DNA of 64,000 nucleotides from Candidatus Poribacteria bacterium (GTDB lineage Bacteria; Poribacteria; WGA-4E; WGA-3G): positions 4,024,204-4,088,203 of the forward strand of contig OY282386.1 of assembly GCA_958295945.1 (NCBI GenBank), in the 5' to 3' direction. Of the stretch, positions 44,765-53,898 are shown one piece after another. Every line of letters starts with the position of its first letter. The stretch's first letter is position 1. A program made the position numbers and the translations under genes. The notes beneath the pieces were generated by a model. It had not been told where the DNA came from. It did not search any database and saw only the letters and a list, made by a program, of their open reading frames with translations.

Positions 44765-47209
44765 TTATTCACCTTTCTTAATGGTAAGCCGGTAGTGTTT
44801 CCCGATCTTCTTAGTATCAAGGATGTCATGACCGTCATTTGTAAGACTTTTCGGTACGTTCTCAAACGGTTCACCGTCGTCAATTGTGATCTCCAAGAGT
44901 TGTCCTACATCCATCGTTTCCAACCGAACTTTCGCTTGGACATAGTTGAATGGACATGCGACACCTTTCAGATCAAGACTGTCAGCGATTTCCTGAACAG
45001 GTTTTTCTTTCTTGATGACTTTCGGTTTCGGTGCCGGACGAGATTTGCGTGTTTTGCGTTTGCTTGCTTCCTCTTCCTCTTGTTTGATACGCATACGATT
45101 ATAGACATTATGCGATTCTTCTACGAAGAGGGTAGCTTCTTCCACGCGGCGGTGCGCCAATTCTTGGTCAAACGTTGAGGCATCTTCTTCTGTTGCTTTG
45201 AACAGATGTGCGCCGTATCCTACAAAGAAGTTGCCCGGGTCAAAGAAGTGTTTTCGGAATTCTTCAACCGTCTTTGCATCGTCAATGTATTGCAAGCCGA
45301 CTGTCGTTAGGAGTCCATCAGCAGCTCGTATCATGGCATTAAATGCTGTATTTGCACATTCTTGATAAGTGCCTTTTTCCAAACTCAGACCAGATTCATA
45401 AATAAGTCTATCGGCTTCTTCTAACTTCATAGAAACAAGCGCGACCACCTTTCCAGCACATTCACCGACACCTGTTTTGAGTTGGAAATCTTTCGTATCC
45501 CCCGTGTCTACATAGAATTCAGGTGCTTCTTCGTAACTTGGTATGGTATCGTACTTAGATAGGATTGTCTTAATTTCCGCTTTACCAAGCCGCGCCACAT
45601 AATCTGTGAAGGTTTCCGCATCTTGCTTTTCATCGCTATATTTGCCAGTTAATTCCTCAATGAATTCGGGAATAAATTTGCCGTGGATTTTTCCAGTTGC
45701 CAGTCCATAAGAACTTGCGTTTTCCACCATATGTCCACCAAGTAGCACTTGGTAATAGGGTGCGGTACGTCCATCTATACGCCGAGTAGAACCGAAGAAT
45801 CCTATATTTGCTATGTGGTGCTGTCCGCATGAATTGGGGCATCCGCTAATCTTAATTCGGAAGTCCTCAATCTCATGCTCCAAACCGTTTTCAATGAAAT
45901 GGCTTCGTAGATGTGCTGCCAAACCGCGTGAAGAAGAAACACCGAGTTTGCAAGAGTCAGTACCGGGACAAGCGACAATATCTACTAATGATTCTGCCCC
46001 TGGTTCTCCCAGACCGATTGCCTTTAGTTCCTTATAGAGAGCAGGCAAGTCTGTCATTGTTACCCAACGGAGCACAATGTTCTGTTCCACGGTTGCCCGT
46101 ATTGTGTCTTTCACATATTTTCGGGAAATGTCTGCTAAAGCACGTGTTTGGTCAGAAGTAATATCTCCCAACGGAAGTGTTATTGTCACAAATGCGTATC
46201 CGGGCTGTTTCTGTAAGCGGATATTGGAATTATACCACTCATCAAACCCTTCAGGTTTTAAAGTGCCGTTCAACTGTGTCGGAGGTTTTAGTGGACTTTC
46301 ATCGTAAGCATCTAAATTGTCAAGATATGCTGTCCATTCAGGATCGTGTCTGAGTGTTTCACGGTCTTCATAGACAAGTCTACGGAATTCTTCAATGCCG
46401 TATTTGGCAATAACGAACTTTAGCCGAGCTTTATTCCTGTTTCTACGTTCCCCTAAACGTGTGAAGACTCTACATATAGACTGTGAAATGGGTAATAGTT
46501 CTTCTGCGGGTAGAAATTCATCAAGAATCTTTGCTTGATGAGGGACCGCTCCGAGTCCACCACCGACATAAAATTTAAATCCTTTTTTGACTTCACCGTC
46601 AACTTCTTTGACCGCTGCCACTGCCCCGATGTCGTGCATATTTGCTAAACCACATGCGTGTTCTTCGCATCCAGAAAATGCGATTTTGAACTTACGTCCG
46701 AAATCTTTTGCATCTTCATGTCCTAATAGGAACGCGGACAACGCTTTGGAATAGGGTGTTACATCAAATGTTTCATCATGGCAGACACCGCTGATGGGGC
46801 ATGCTGTAACGTTCCTCACGACATTACCGCATGCTTCTTTCGTAGTAATATCAACGCTTGCCAGGCGGCGCATCAACTCTGGTGTGTTTTCGATATCTAC
46901 ATAATGGTATTGCACATCTTGTCGTGTTGTTATGTGGATGATATTGTCCGAAAATTCTTCAGCAACATCCGCTAACATTTCAAGCTGCACTGCTGTGAGT
47001 CCGCCAAATGGGATTTTGACACGGATCATCTGCGATCTGTCATCACGTTGTCCATAAACCCCGTGCCGAAGTCTAAATTCTGTCCAAGTAGCCTCTTCAA
47101 CTTGACCCGCTTTAGACCGATCAAATTGTATTTCATAAATTTCAATTTCGCGGGCAATATGAGCGGGAATAACCGATGCATCATAAGCTCCCGCGTATTC
47201 AATAGCCAT
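44765..47209 (-). CDS. nitrite/sulfite reductase fused to a TusA-like domain
   Basis: An 814-residue protein. Residues 1-555 are a ferredoxin-type nitrite/sulfite reductase with two ferredoxin-like half domains. The [4Fe-4S]-sirohaem cysteines are Cys414, Cys420, Cys457 and Cys461 (ACPGTDSC and SGCPNSCGQ). A similar set appears in the first half (ACPISGVC, SGCEEHACG). Residues 580-710 are an unassigned helical domain. A basic linker (about 715-740, KRKTRKSRPAPKPK) leads to a TusA/SirA-like domain (745-814) with LDLKGVACPFNYVQAK and Cys752. It would reduce nitrite or sulfite by six electrons. The TusA part hints at sulfur transfer. Confidence 0.9.
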   Translation of the reverse strand: MAIEYAGAYDASVIPAHIAREIEIYEIQFDRSKAGQVEEATWTEFRLRHGVYGQRDDRSQMIRVKIPFGGLTAVQLEMLADVAEEFSDNIIHITTRQDVQYHYVDIENTPELMRRLASVDITTKEACGNVVRNVTACPISGVCHDETFDVTPYSKALSAFLLGHEDAKDFGRKFKIAFSGCEEHACGLANMHDIGAVAAVKEVDGEVKKGFKFYVGGGLGAVPHQAKILDEFLPAEELLPISQSICRVFTRLGERRNRNKARLKFVIAKYGIEEFRRLVYEDRETLRHDPEWTAYLDNLDAYDESPLKPPTQLNGTLKPEGFDEWYNSNIRLQKQPGYAFVTITLPLGDITSDQTRALADISRKYVKDTIRATVEQNIVLRWVTMTDLPALYKELKAIGLGEPGAESLVDIVACPGTDSCKLGVSSSRGLAAHLRSHFIENGLEHEIEDFRIKISGCPNSCGQHHIANIGFFGSTRRIDGRTAPYYQVLLGGHMVENASSYGLATGKIHGKFIPEFIEELTGKYSDEKQDAETFTDYVARLGKAEIKTILSKYDTIPSYEEAPEFYVDTGDTKDFQLKTGVGECAGKVVALVSMKLEEADRLIYESGLSLEKGTYQECANTAFNAMIRAADGLLTTVGLQYIDDAKTVEEFRKHFFDPGNFFVGYGAHLFKATEEDASTFDQELAHRRVEEATLFVEESHNVYNRMRIKQEEEEASKRKTRKSRPAPKPKVIKKEKPVQEIADSLDLKGVACPFNYVQAKVRLETMDVGQLLEITIDDGEPFENVPKSLTNDGHDILDTKKIGKHYRLTIKKGE

Positions 47210-47390
47210 TCTATTCTCCTTATTACCTCATAATTGTAGCTAACATAAATTAATGTCCGGTAAACATTTATTTTGGTTAAACTTGCAAGCCGATATAACT
47301 CCTGATTACTATGCCGTGAATAAAGGAAACATCGTATTAAGTAGTATAGTTTACATTAAAAAGCAACCGTAGTCAAGTGTAATTAACATC

Positions 47391-48485
47391 TTAATTTTTC
47401 GGTGCATCTCCCCAATCTGGAATTGGAAGTAATTCACCGTCTCTTAGAGCAGATTCATGTGCGACAATTCCAGGGGTACAATAACGTACTGCCTCCCAAA
47501 CGTTGATACGCGGTAAGCGTTGACGATTGACTGAATCTACGAATTCATGCACAAGATAAGCGTGTGAACCACCGTGTCCACCTAAATTATCCTTAAGTTC
47601 TTCTGGTAGGAATTCGTGCATTTGTTCGGTTTGGACAGGCTGTGAACCTTGCTTATTCGCCCATACTTTTCCCGCAAGACTCTGTTCATAACTTCCCTCT
47701 GTGCCATAGATTCCACTTACGCGTTCACTCCCTGGATGACCGATTCGTCTGAACTCACAGATTTGCATTGTCGCACCGTTACTCATTGTGAAAAGTCCTA
47801 CTTCATTGGAAAACGGGTTTTTGTAGATAGTGTCTAACCGAAACCAATCATCGTTAGGATAGATATATCCTTGTGCAGAAACCGACGTGGCGTGGGCATT
47901 CATCACAGAGATTGGGAAACAGGTTGAGTGTGTTGGATAATACATTGGGATGAAACCGGTTTTATCTCGACCGAACTGTTCACCCCAACGGTTTTTTAGC
48001 ACATTATATAGTCCATGATCCATGTCGTGGAAGTATTCAGCGCGACAGTGGACGAATTCACCAAATGCACCTTCCGCTGCTTTTTGCCGACAAAAGGCTG
48101 TTTCTGGACGAAAATAACTTGTCTCACCGTTCATATATATCATGCCGGTCTTTTCTACTGTTCTAATCAACTGTTCACATTCGTCCAATGATACTGCAGC
48201 GGGAACAGCAGTGTAGACATGCTTTCCGGCTTCCATTGCCTGGATAGCTTGCGGGGCATGCATCCAATGTTGTGTTATGATAACAAGTGCATCCAGATCG
48301 GATTTGCAGATGTCGTCAAGGCTTGTATAGGTTTCAGAGATCTCAAACTGTTGTGCCCATTTTGACAATCTGTCAGGTTGTAAATCGCATAATGCAAGAC
48401 GATGTACATCTGGATGTGCTTTGTAGGACTGGATAAATGAGGGACCGAACATCCCTAAACCTACCATTCCGATGCTTATACTCAT
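47391..48485 (-). CDS. Gfo/Idh/MocA family oxidoreductase
   Basis: A 364-residue NAD(P)-dependent oxidoreductase. I chose ATG 48485 because of the upstream GAGGA; the frame to 48557 adds an unrelated extension. The Rossmann start is GMVGLGMFGPSF. The family segment AMEAGKHVYTAVPAAVSLDE carries EAGKHV with the usual lysine position, and HGGSHAYLVHEFVDSVN follows in the C-terminal domain. It likely acts on a sugar or inositol. The substrate is not readable. A truncated relative lies just upstream (48631-48794). Confidence 0.9.
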   Translation of the reverse strand: MSISIGMVGLGMFGPSFIQSYKAHPDVHRLALCDLQPDRLSKWAQQFEISETYTSLDDICKSDLDALVIITQHWMHAPQAIQAMEAGKHVYTAVPAAVSLDECEQLIRTVEKTGMIYMNGETSYFRPETAFCRQKAAEGAFGEFVHCRAEYFHDMDHGLYNVLKNRWGEQFGRDKTGFIPMYYPTHSTCFPISVMNAHATSVSAQGYIYPNDDWFRLDTIYKNPFSNEVGLFTMSNGATMQICEFRRIGHPGSERVSGIYGTEGSYEQSLAGKVWANKQGSQPVQTEQMHEFLPEELKDNLGGHGGSHAYLVHEFVDSVNRQRLPRINVWEAVRYCTPGIVAHESALRDGELLPIPDWGDAPKN

Positions 48486-48572
48486 TCTATTGTTCCTCAA
48501 GATATGGTATGGGAGTGCTAATTGATGTAAAATAACATGTATACGAATTGGTGTCAAGAAAATACTATGGGT

Positions 48573-48630
48573 GGGTGTGTAAAGTTCTTGGCACTAACTT
48601 CGGACTATCCATTGTAGTGCGGGGTCTGTG
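48573..48630. repeat. end of the 62.3-kb MITE family
   Basis: GGGTGTGTAAAG begins a 22-bp terminal repeat (48573-48594) with two differences from the element at 62300-62474. A GC-rich arm (CCATTGTAGTGCGGGGTCT) follows to about 48630. The other half of the element is missing. The junction at 48630 falls inside a truncated oxidoreductase gene. Confidence 0.75.
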
Positions 48631-48794
48631 AATGTGTGTTCTATCTCAAAACGTTCTGCGGTTGCCTGCAGTTTGGATTCCACAAGGTCGGACAATCCGA
48701 CAAGGTTTACGTCTTCAAATTCTGCGAGGGATGGATAGTGGACTCCATTTGCCATCCCTCCTGCCCCGATGAGAGCAATGTTAACTTTGTTCAT
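48631..48794 (-). pseudogene. truncated Gfo/Idh/MocA oxidoreductase
   Basis: The N-terminal Rossmann start MNKVNIALIGAGGMANGVHY is intact and followed by LAEFEDVNLVGLSDLVESKL. After ERFEIEHTFTD the frame runs into MITE sequence and stops at 48594. A normal member would have another 280 or so residues. The gene was probably cut by insertion and later deletion at the MITE. Confidence 0.8.
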
Positions 48795-48908
48795 ATTTTC
48801 CTCTGTTCTGTCGGTTTTTGTTGTATGTTACAAGAGAAGATGTTAAAATGCAACTAAGTTTTGAAACAAACTAATTCCATACCAACACATATATCAGTAT
48901 TATATCTT

Positions 48909-50477
48909 ATGAATTTTGACCCAATCAAATTAGAACTCTACAAAAACATCCTAACCTCAGTTGCCGAAGAGATGGGTGTGACGTTGCAGCGCACCGCCTT
49001 TTCACCGAATATCAAAGAACGGCTTGATTTTTCATGTGCTGTTTTTGACGCTTCAGGACAGATGATTGCCCAAGCGGCACACATACCTGTCCATCTTGGT
49101 TCAATGCCGCTTTCCGTTTTGGCAGCTATTGAACAGACTGAGATGATACCCGGTGATATGATCGTGCTGAATGATCCATATCGTGGAGGAACACACCTAC
49201 CAGATATAACATTGGTTGCCCCTGTGTTTGGGGACACGTCTGTGAATCGTCCAACTTTTTATGTAGCGAATCGTGCCCACCACGCGGATGTCGGTGGCAT
49301 GACCCCTGGTTCCATGCCACTCGCAACGAGTGTGATTCAGGAAGGCATCCGCATTCCACCTGTTAAACTTGTACGTGCTGGAGAACTGGATACCGACTTG
49401 TGGGATTTAATCCTTGCTAATGTGCGGACACCTGTGGAACGACGGGGTGATATGGAGGCACAACTTGCAGCGAACCGTATCGGTGAACGTAGATTACAGG
49501 AGATGGTTGCGAAATACGGTATACTTGAAATCGAGGCGTATATGGATGAACTTTGTGCTTATTCCAGTCGGATGGTGCGGTCATTCTTGCGTGAACTTCC
49601 TGATGGTAGATACGAATATTCAGATGTTATGGATAACGACGGTATTACTGATGAACCGATAGAAATTCGGGTTGCGATAGAAATCAAGGATGACACTGCA
49701 ATTGTGGATTTTACGGGGACATCGGGACAAGTGCGCGGTTCTGTCAATGCCATCTATGCTATTACAGTCTCGGCAGTATTTTATACGTTCCGTTGTGTTG
49801 CCGGTGAGGATGTTCCTTCAAATGCGGGGTGTATGGAGCCTATTGAAATCATAGCACCTGAAGGGAGTGTTATCAACGCTAAGTTTCCCGCAGCCGTTGC
49901 TGGTGGAAACGTTGAAACTTCACAGCGAATAGTTGATGTGCTTTTTGGAGCAATGGCACATTTGTGTCCAGATAGAATTCCTGCTGCGAGTAGTGGGACT
50001 ATGAATAATATCACGGTCGGCGGCTATGATGTTTCGCGAGGACGCGATTTTACTTACTATGAGACCATTGCGGGTGGTATGGGTGCTCGTCCAAGTTGTG
50101 ATGGGATTGATGCTATTCATACCCACATGACGAATACTATGAATACACCTATTGAAACGATAGAGACGAGTTATCCGATGCAGGTTGAGGCGTATGCGAT
50201 TCGACGTGGAACTGGCGGTGAAGGTGAATTCCGTGGTGGAGCTGGAGTTGTGCGCTCGCTTCGGTTACTCACAGATGCTGAAGTTACCATCTTGTCTGAA
50301 CGTAGGGTATTTCCACCTTATGGATTACAAGGCGGTGAATCGGGGCAGTTAGGACGTAATGTACTCATCCGTGATGGCGAGGAACAGGAACTTGTCGGAA
50401 AAACTACGTTCTCTGTGCGTGATGGTGATGTCGTTCAGATTGAAACGCCTGGGGGTGGTGGTTTTGGGAAGCCATAG
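48909..50477 (+). CDS. hydantoinase B / oxoprolinase family protein
   Basis: A 522-residue cytoplasmic protein of the HyuB family, the beta partner of ATP-dependent N-methylhydantoinase, oxoprolinase or acetone/acetophenone carboxylases. I chose ATG 48909 (MNFDPIKLELYKNILTS); no clear ribosome site exists. Family motifs are LNDPYRGGTHLPDITL, RAHHADVGGMTPGSMP and YETIAGGMGARPSCDG, and the C-terminal FRGGAGVVRSL with TPGGGGFG. The HyuA partner is not adjacent, which is unusual. It lies divergent from the truncated oxidoreductase. Confidence 0.92.
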   Translation: MNFDPIKLELYKNILTSVAEEMGVTLQRTAFSPNIKERLDFSCAVFDASGQMIAQAAHIPVHLGSMPLSVLAAIEQTEMIPGDMIVLNDPYRGGTHLPDITLVAPVFGDTSVNRPTFYVANRAHHADVGGMTPGSMPLATSVIQEGIRIPPVKLVRAGELDTDLWDLILANVRTPVERRGDMEAQLAANRIGERRLQEMVAKYGILEIEAYMDELCAYSSRMVRSFLRELPDGRYEYSDVMDNDGITDEPIEIRVAIEIKDDTAIVDFTGTSGQVRGSVNAIYAITVSAVFYTFRCVAGEDVPSNAGCMEPIEIIAPEGSVINAKFPAAVAGGNVETSQRIVDVLFGAMAHLCPDRIPAASSGTMNNITVGGYDVSRGRDFTYYETIAGGMGARPSCDGIDAIHTHMTNTMNTPIETIETSYPMQVEAYAIRRGTGGEGEFRGGAGVVRSLRLLTDAEVTILSERRVFPPYGLQGGESGQLGRNVLIRDGEEQELVGKTTFSVRDGDVVQIETPGGGGFGKP

Positions 50478-50503
50478 GCATCAATTTGGCATCCTTCCCA
50501 GAC

Positions 50504-50600
50504 CGGTAGGTTCGGTTTCCTAACCAAACCGGATCTTCCGAGAAAACCCTTATGAACGCCATTGGCACAAATCGGAGCACTTAGGAAACCGCTCCTACCG
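50504..50600. repeat. dispersed palindromic repeat
   Basis: CGGTAGG..GGTTTCCTAA and TTAGGAAACC..CCTACCG arms lie around about 60 bases. The left arm carries GGTTTCCTAACC as at 22.5 and 36.6 kb. It lies between converging genes and may stop transcription from both. Confidence 0.7.
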
Positions 50601-50621
50601 AATTTGGAATTAGTATGTGTG

Positions 50622-51968
50622 CTACGATAACCCTTTCAAAGTTCCCGTGCTATCACCTAATTTGCTCACATTAGCATCCATCCGGTTGAGCATGGATAGC
50701 CATAAGTTATTGAGTGGTGTTTCCTTCGGATACTGGATATGTCGTCCGCCTTGTATCGTTCCACAACCGCCACCGGACAATAAGACAGGCAGGTCGTGAT
50801 GGCTATGCCTATTGCCATCTGAGTTTCCACTGCCGTAGCAGATCATAGAATGGTCGAGTAAAGAACCTTCTCCTTCAGGAATGGAGTCAAGTTTCTCTAA
50901 CAGATAGGCAAGCTGCTCAATGTGGAAAATGTTAATCTTCCGAATTTTATCTATCTTCGCTGTATCGCCACCGTGATGCGATAGATTGTGGTGTCCATCC
51001 GTGACATTGAGGTTCGGATATGTCTTGTTGCTGCCTTCGTTTGCTAATGCAAAGGTAACAATTCGGGTTATATCTGTCTGGAATGAAAGCACAATCAGGT
51101 CTAACATGAGATGGACATGCTCTTGGAAATCTTTGGGAGTATCCTCTGGTGCATTGAAGTCAGGACTTTCAATGGCGGGGAACTTTTCAGCCGCCTCAAT
51201 TCGCTTTTCAATATCCCTAATAGCAGAGAAGTATTCATCAAGTTTCCGCACATCGTTTCCGCTGACTTTGTGGATTAGGTCTTGTGAGTCCTGTTTCACA
51301 AAATCGAGAATACTTTTTCTTTCAGCATCGCGTTGTTGTCTCTTCTCATTCGGTTCGGTGGAGAATAGGCGTTCAAATGCAAGTTTGGGATTAACCTCTT
51401 TCGGTAGTGGTTGTGTTGCGGATTTCCACGACATTGTCGCTGAATAAACGCAGCTATAGCCAGAGTCACAATTTCCGGCTCTATAACCTTTTTCAATACC
51501 GAGTTCAAGTGAAGGCAACTGTGTTTGATCGCCGATTTGTGTCGCTGCGGCTTGGTCAACAGAAATGCCTGCGTGTATATCTGTGCCGCTTGTTTTTCGG
51601 GGTTGTGCCCCTGTGAGGTATGCTGCCATTGCTCTTGCATGATCACCGCCACCGTCACCATTGGCGCGTGCTTTGTCTGCTGTGAGTCCACTAAGAACCA
51701 GAGTTTTATCTTTGACGTTTTGCAACGGTTTGAGGATTTCGGTGAGTTCAAAGTTTACGCCTACCTGTTCGGGGGTCCATTTCTCCATTATTTTCCCGTT
51801 GGGACTATAGAGAAATGCCATGCGATTTGGTATTATCTGTCCTGTCACACCTGTTGTGGCTGCGGTTGCCCAACTTGTGAGTGGACCCATAGATTCTAAC
51901 CAAGGTAATGCGATACTGACTCCTAATCCGCTTAAAAATGTTCTACGTGATAGTTTTGGTGTTTTCAT
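50622..51968 (-). CDS. DUF1552 family protein, Tat-exported
   Basis: A 448-residue protein of unknown activity. The N-terminus has a twin-arginine signal (LSRRTFLSGLGVSIALPW). The mature part is the DUF1552 family: GDHARAMAAYLTGAQPRKT, DIHAGISVDQAAA, DGHHNLSHHGGD and IEQLAYLLEKLD with GEGSLLDHSMICYGSG. In Planctomycetota and relatives it is normally next to a DUF1592 cytochrome gene. Here the likely partner (57523-59982) is 5.5 kb away on the same strand, separated by SMP-30, IS630 copies and unknown genes. Confidence 0.92.
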   Translation of the reverse strand: MKTPKLSRRTFLSGLGVSIALPWLESMGPLTSWATAATTGVTGQIIPNRMAFLYSPNGKIMEKWTPEQVGVNFELTEILKPLQNVKDKTLVLSGLTADKARANGDGGGDHARAMAAYLTGAQPRKTSGTDIHAGISVDQAAATQIGDQTQLPSLELGIEKGYRAGNCDSGYSCVYSATMSWKSATQPLPKEVNPKLAFERLFSTEPNEKRQQRDAERKSILDFVKQDSQDLIHKVSGNDVRKLDEYFSAIRDIEKRIEAAEKFPAIESPDFNAPEDTPKDFQEHVHLMLDLIVLSFQTDITRIVTFALANEGSNKTYPNLNVTDGHHNLSHHGGDTAKIDKIRKINIFHIEQLAYLLEKLDSIPEGEGSLLDHSMICYGSGNSDGNRHSHHDLPVLLSGGGCGTIQGGRHIQYPKETPLNNLWLSMLNRMDANVSKLGDSTGTLKGLS

Positions 51969-52051
51969 ATATGTCTTTTCCTTATGTATCGTGCTAATGA
52001 CATCCTATTTCCTAAATAACTTAACCTAATTCACCCCAGAAATTCAACTTC

Positions 52052-52130
52052 ATTGTAAGATGGATCTCTGTGTCCATCCGTTATTTCCACTTACGAGACA
52101 TAGCAGGAAACAGAGATCCCGCTCTACAAA
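52052..52130. repeat. diverged GC-rich palindrome
   Basis: ATCTCTGTGTCC and its counterpart ACAGAGATCC with ...CTACAA ends form an imperfect long hairpin. It resembles the inner arms of the 22.58-kb and 62.36-kb elements. It lies in the short gap between SMP-30 and DUF1552. Confidence 0.55.
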
Positions 52131-52148
52131 TGATCTATGAGACATGTT

Positions 52149-53192
52149 CTAAAAAAGTGGTGCTCCTTGTGCTTCAACATAAACCGAGTATAGAGATTGA
52201 CTTGCAGTCATAAAGAGTCTGTTTCTTTTAACGCCACCGAAACAGATATTGGAACATATTTCTGGGAGATGTATCTTGCCTATAAGCGTCCCATCTGGTG
52301 AGAAGATATGCACGCCATCGTACCCTTCACCGACCCAACCTGCACCTGCCCACACATTACCGTCAGTATCACATCGGAGACCATCGGCGTTGCCGGGTGC
52401 TGTCTCATAAAACACCTGTTTACCTCCCAGACGTTCACCATCAATCACATCAAAGACAATTATGTTTTTAGGTGTGCCTGTGTCAGCGATATAAAGTTTT
52501 TCGTAGTCTGGTGAGAAACACAGTCCATTTGGTCTTTCAAGATCACTTGTAACAACTGATGCTTTTCCAGTGTCAGGATTGAGACGATAAACAGATGTCG
52601 GCAGTTCAAATTTTGCCTTGTGTCCTTCGTAATTGAAAAGTATGCCGTATCCTGGATCTGTGAACCAGATATGTCCATCGGGATGTACTACGACATCGTT
52701 GGGTGCGTTGAACCTTTTGCCCTCAAAGTTATCTATAAGTATTGTAATTGTGCCATCATATTCGGTACGTGTGACGCGGCGTGTGCCGTGTTCGCAACTA
52801 ATGAGTCTGCCTTGACGGTCGCGAGTGTGTCCGTTAGTATAGTTAGAAGGTTTTCGGTAGACACTTACTTTTCCAGTTGCTTCTTGCCATTTCAGCATAA
52901 GGTTGTTGGGAATATCACTCCAGAGGAGAAATCCACCATCTCCGAACCAGACGGGTCCCTCAGACCAACGTGCACCAGTCCACAAACGTTCCACAACAGC
53001 ATTTCCGATTTTGTATTGCTTGAAACGTGGGTCAAGAACTTCAATCGCAGGATCAGGATAGCGTTGAATGGTTTTCGTGCCAGTATCCGCTATACTTGAT
53101 AAAACCCCTACAGAACCTAATAGAGGTAAGGCTGCGCTTGCACTTAAACTGTGTATAAATGATCGTCGTGTAAGTTGTTTTGGCGTGTTCAT
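52149..53192 (-). CDS. SMP-30/gluconolactonase family protein, Tat-exported
   Basis: A 347-residue six-bladed beta-propeller lactonase. I use ATG 53192; the GTG at 53201 is an alternative. A twin-arginine signal is present (LTRRSFIHSLSASAALPLL). Propeller and metal-site motifs follow: WSEGPVWFGDGGFLLWSDI, RFNAPNDVVVHPDGHIWFTD, RPNGLCFSPD and LYIADTG. It would open a sugar lactone in the periplasm. The substrate is unknown. Confidence 0.92.
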   Translation of the reverse strand: MNTPKQLTRRSFIHSLSASAALPLLGSVGVLSSIADTGTKTIQRYPDPAIEVLDPRFKQYKIGNAVVERLWTGARWSEGPVWFGDGGFLLWSDIPNNLMLKWQEATGKVSVYRKPSNYTNGHTRDRQGRLISCEHGTRRVTRTEYDGTITILIDNFEGKRFNAPNDVVVHPDGHIWFTDPGYGILFNYEGHKAKFELPTSVYRLNPDTGKASVVTSDLERPNGLCFSPDYEKLYIADTGTPKNIIVFDVIDGERLGGKQVFYETAPGNADGLRCDTDGNVWAGAGWVGEGYDGVHIFSPDGTLIGKIHLPEICSNICFGGVKRNRLFMTASQSLYSVYVEAQGAPLF

Positions 53193-53213
53193 AAGTATCA
53201 CCGTTGTTGATGT

Positions 53214-53623
53214 TATAGTAGATTTTAGAATTACTTGAACATATCTATAATTTCGGTCCGTTCTTTCTCTGAGTTATATTTTCTGATCCGCTTTATATTA
53301 GCGAAGTCGTGTTCAATCGGATTGCCCTCTGGGGAATAAGGTGGTAAAAACAAAAGTTTGGCTCCCGTTGCTTCTATGAGGTGTTGTGTTCGTTCTTTTT
53401 TATGAAAGCGCGCATTATCCATTATCACAAGATGTTCCGGTCTAAGATGCGGGCAGAGTTCTTGTTCAAGCCAAGTGTTGAAGCGTTCCGCATCGCAGCT
53501 ACCCTCAAATAAGGAGTGTGCCATAAACATGCCATCTATATTGGCGGCTATTAGGCTCGTTGTGCGGTGTTTTTGACCAGATACTAAACCATATGCAAGT
53601 TCACCTCTTGGCGCATAAGCATA
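53214..53623 (-). mobile_element. truncated IS630 copy
   Basis: This 410-bp segment is almost identical to the left part of the full IS630 at 55530-56433. The only difference I noticed is near 53248. It keeps the TATAGTA terminal repeat at 53214 and the last 130 or so codons of the transposase (99-residue frame 53231-53530). It stops abruptly at GCATA (53623). The near identity points to recent truncation. Confidence 0.9.
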
Positions 53624-53713
53624 TGGTATTGCCTCCAGTATGATATATAAGGTATATTTCTATTATACTATATTGTGATGTATTTGTCAATGGAAAAAGT
53701 GATTAAAATAGTA

Positions 53714-53742
53714 TTGACGTTCTTTATTTTCGGATGTATAAT
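53714..53742 (+). promoter_or_regulatory. strong promoter without an obvious gene
   Basis: TTGACG (53714-53719) and TATAAT (53737-53742) are 17 bp apart. No ORF follows on the plus strand. A transcript would run antisense to the 3' end of the gene at 53899-54417. It could drive a small RNA or be a relic of the IS junction. Confidence 0.5.
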
Positions 53743-53786
53743 AAAGCATGATAAACGACCTTATACAACACTAAAACAGAGCAAAC

Positions 53787-53820
53787 AAAAAAGACAGATA
53801 CCCAAAAGGATACCTGCCTT
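53787..53820 (-). terminator. intrinsic terminator
   Basis: On the minus strand GGCAGGTATCC pairs with GGGTATCTGTC (11 bp with three G-T pairs) and is followed by TTTTTTG. It serves the gene pair 54433-55185 and 53899-54417. Confidence 0.75.
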
Positions 53821-53898
53821 GTGAAATGTCTATGTGAAAATGTTTATGGGAGAGAATAAGTGTACGCTCGTTCCATGCTTGCGGTGCTAACATCAGGA

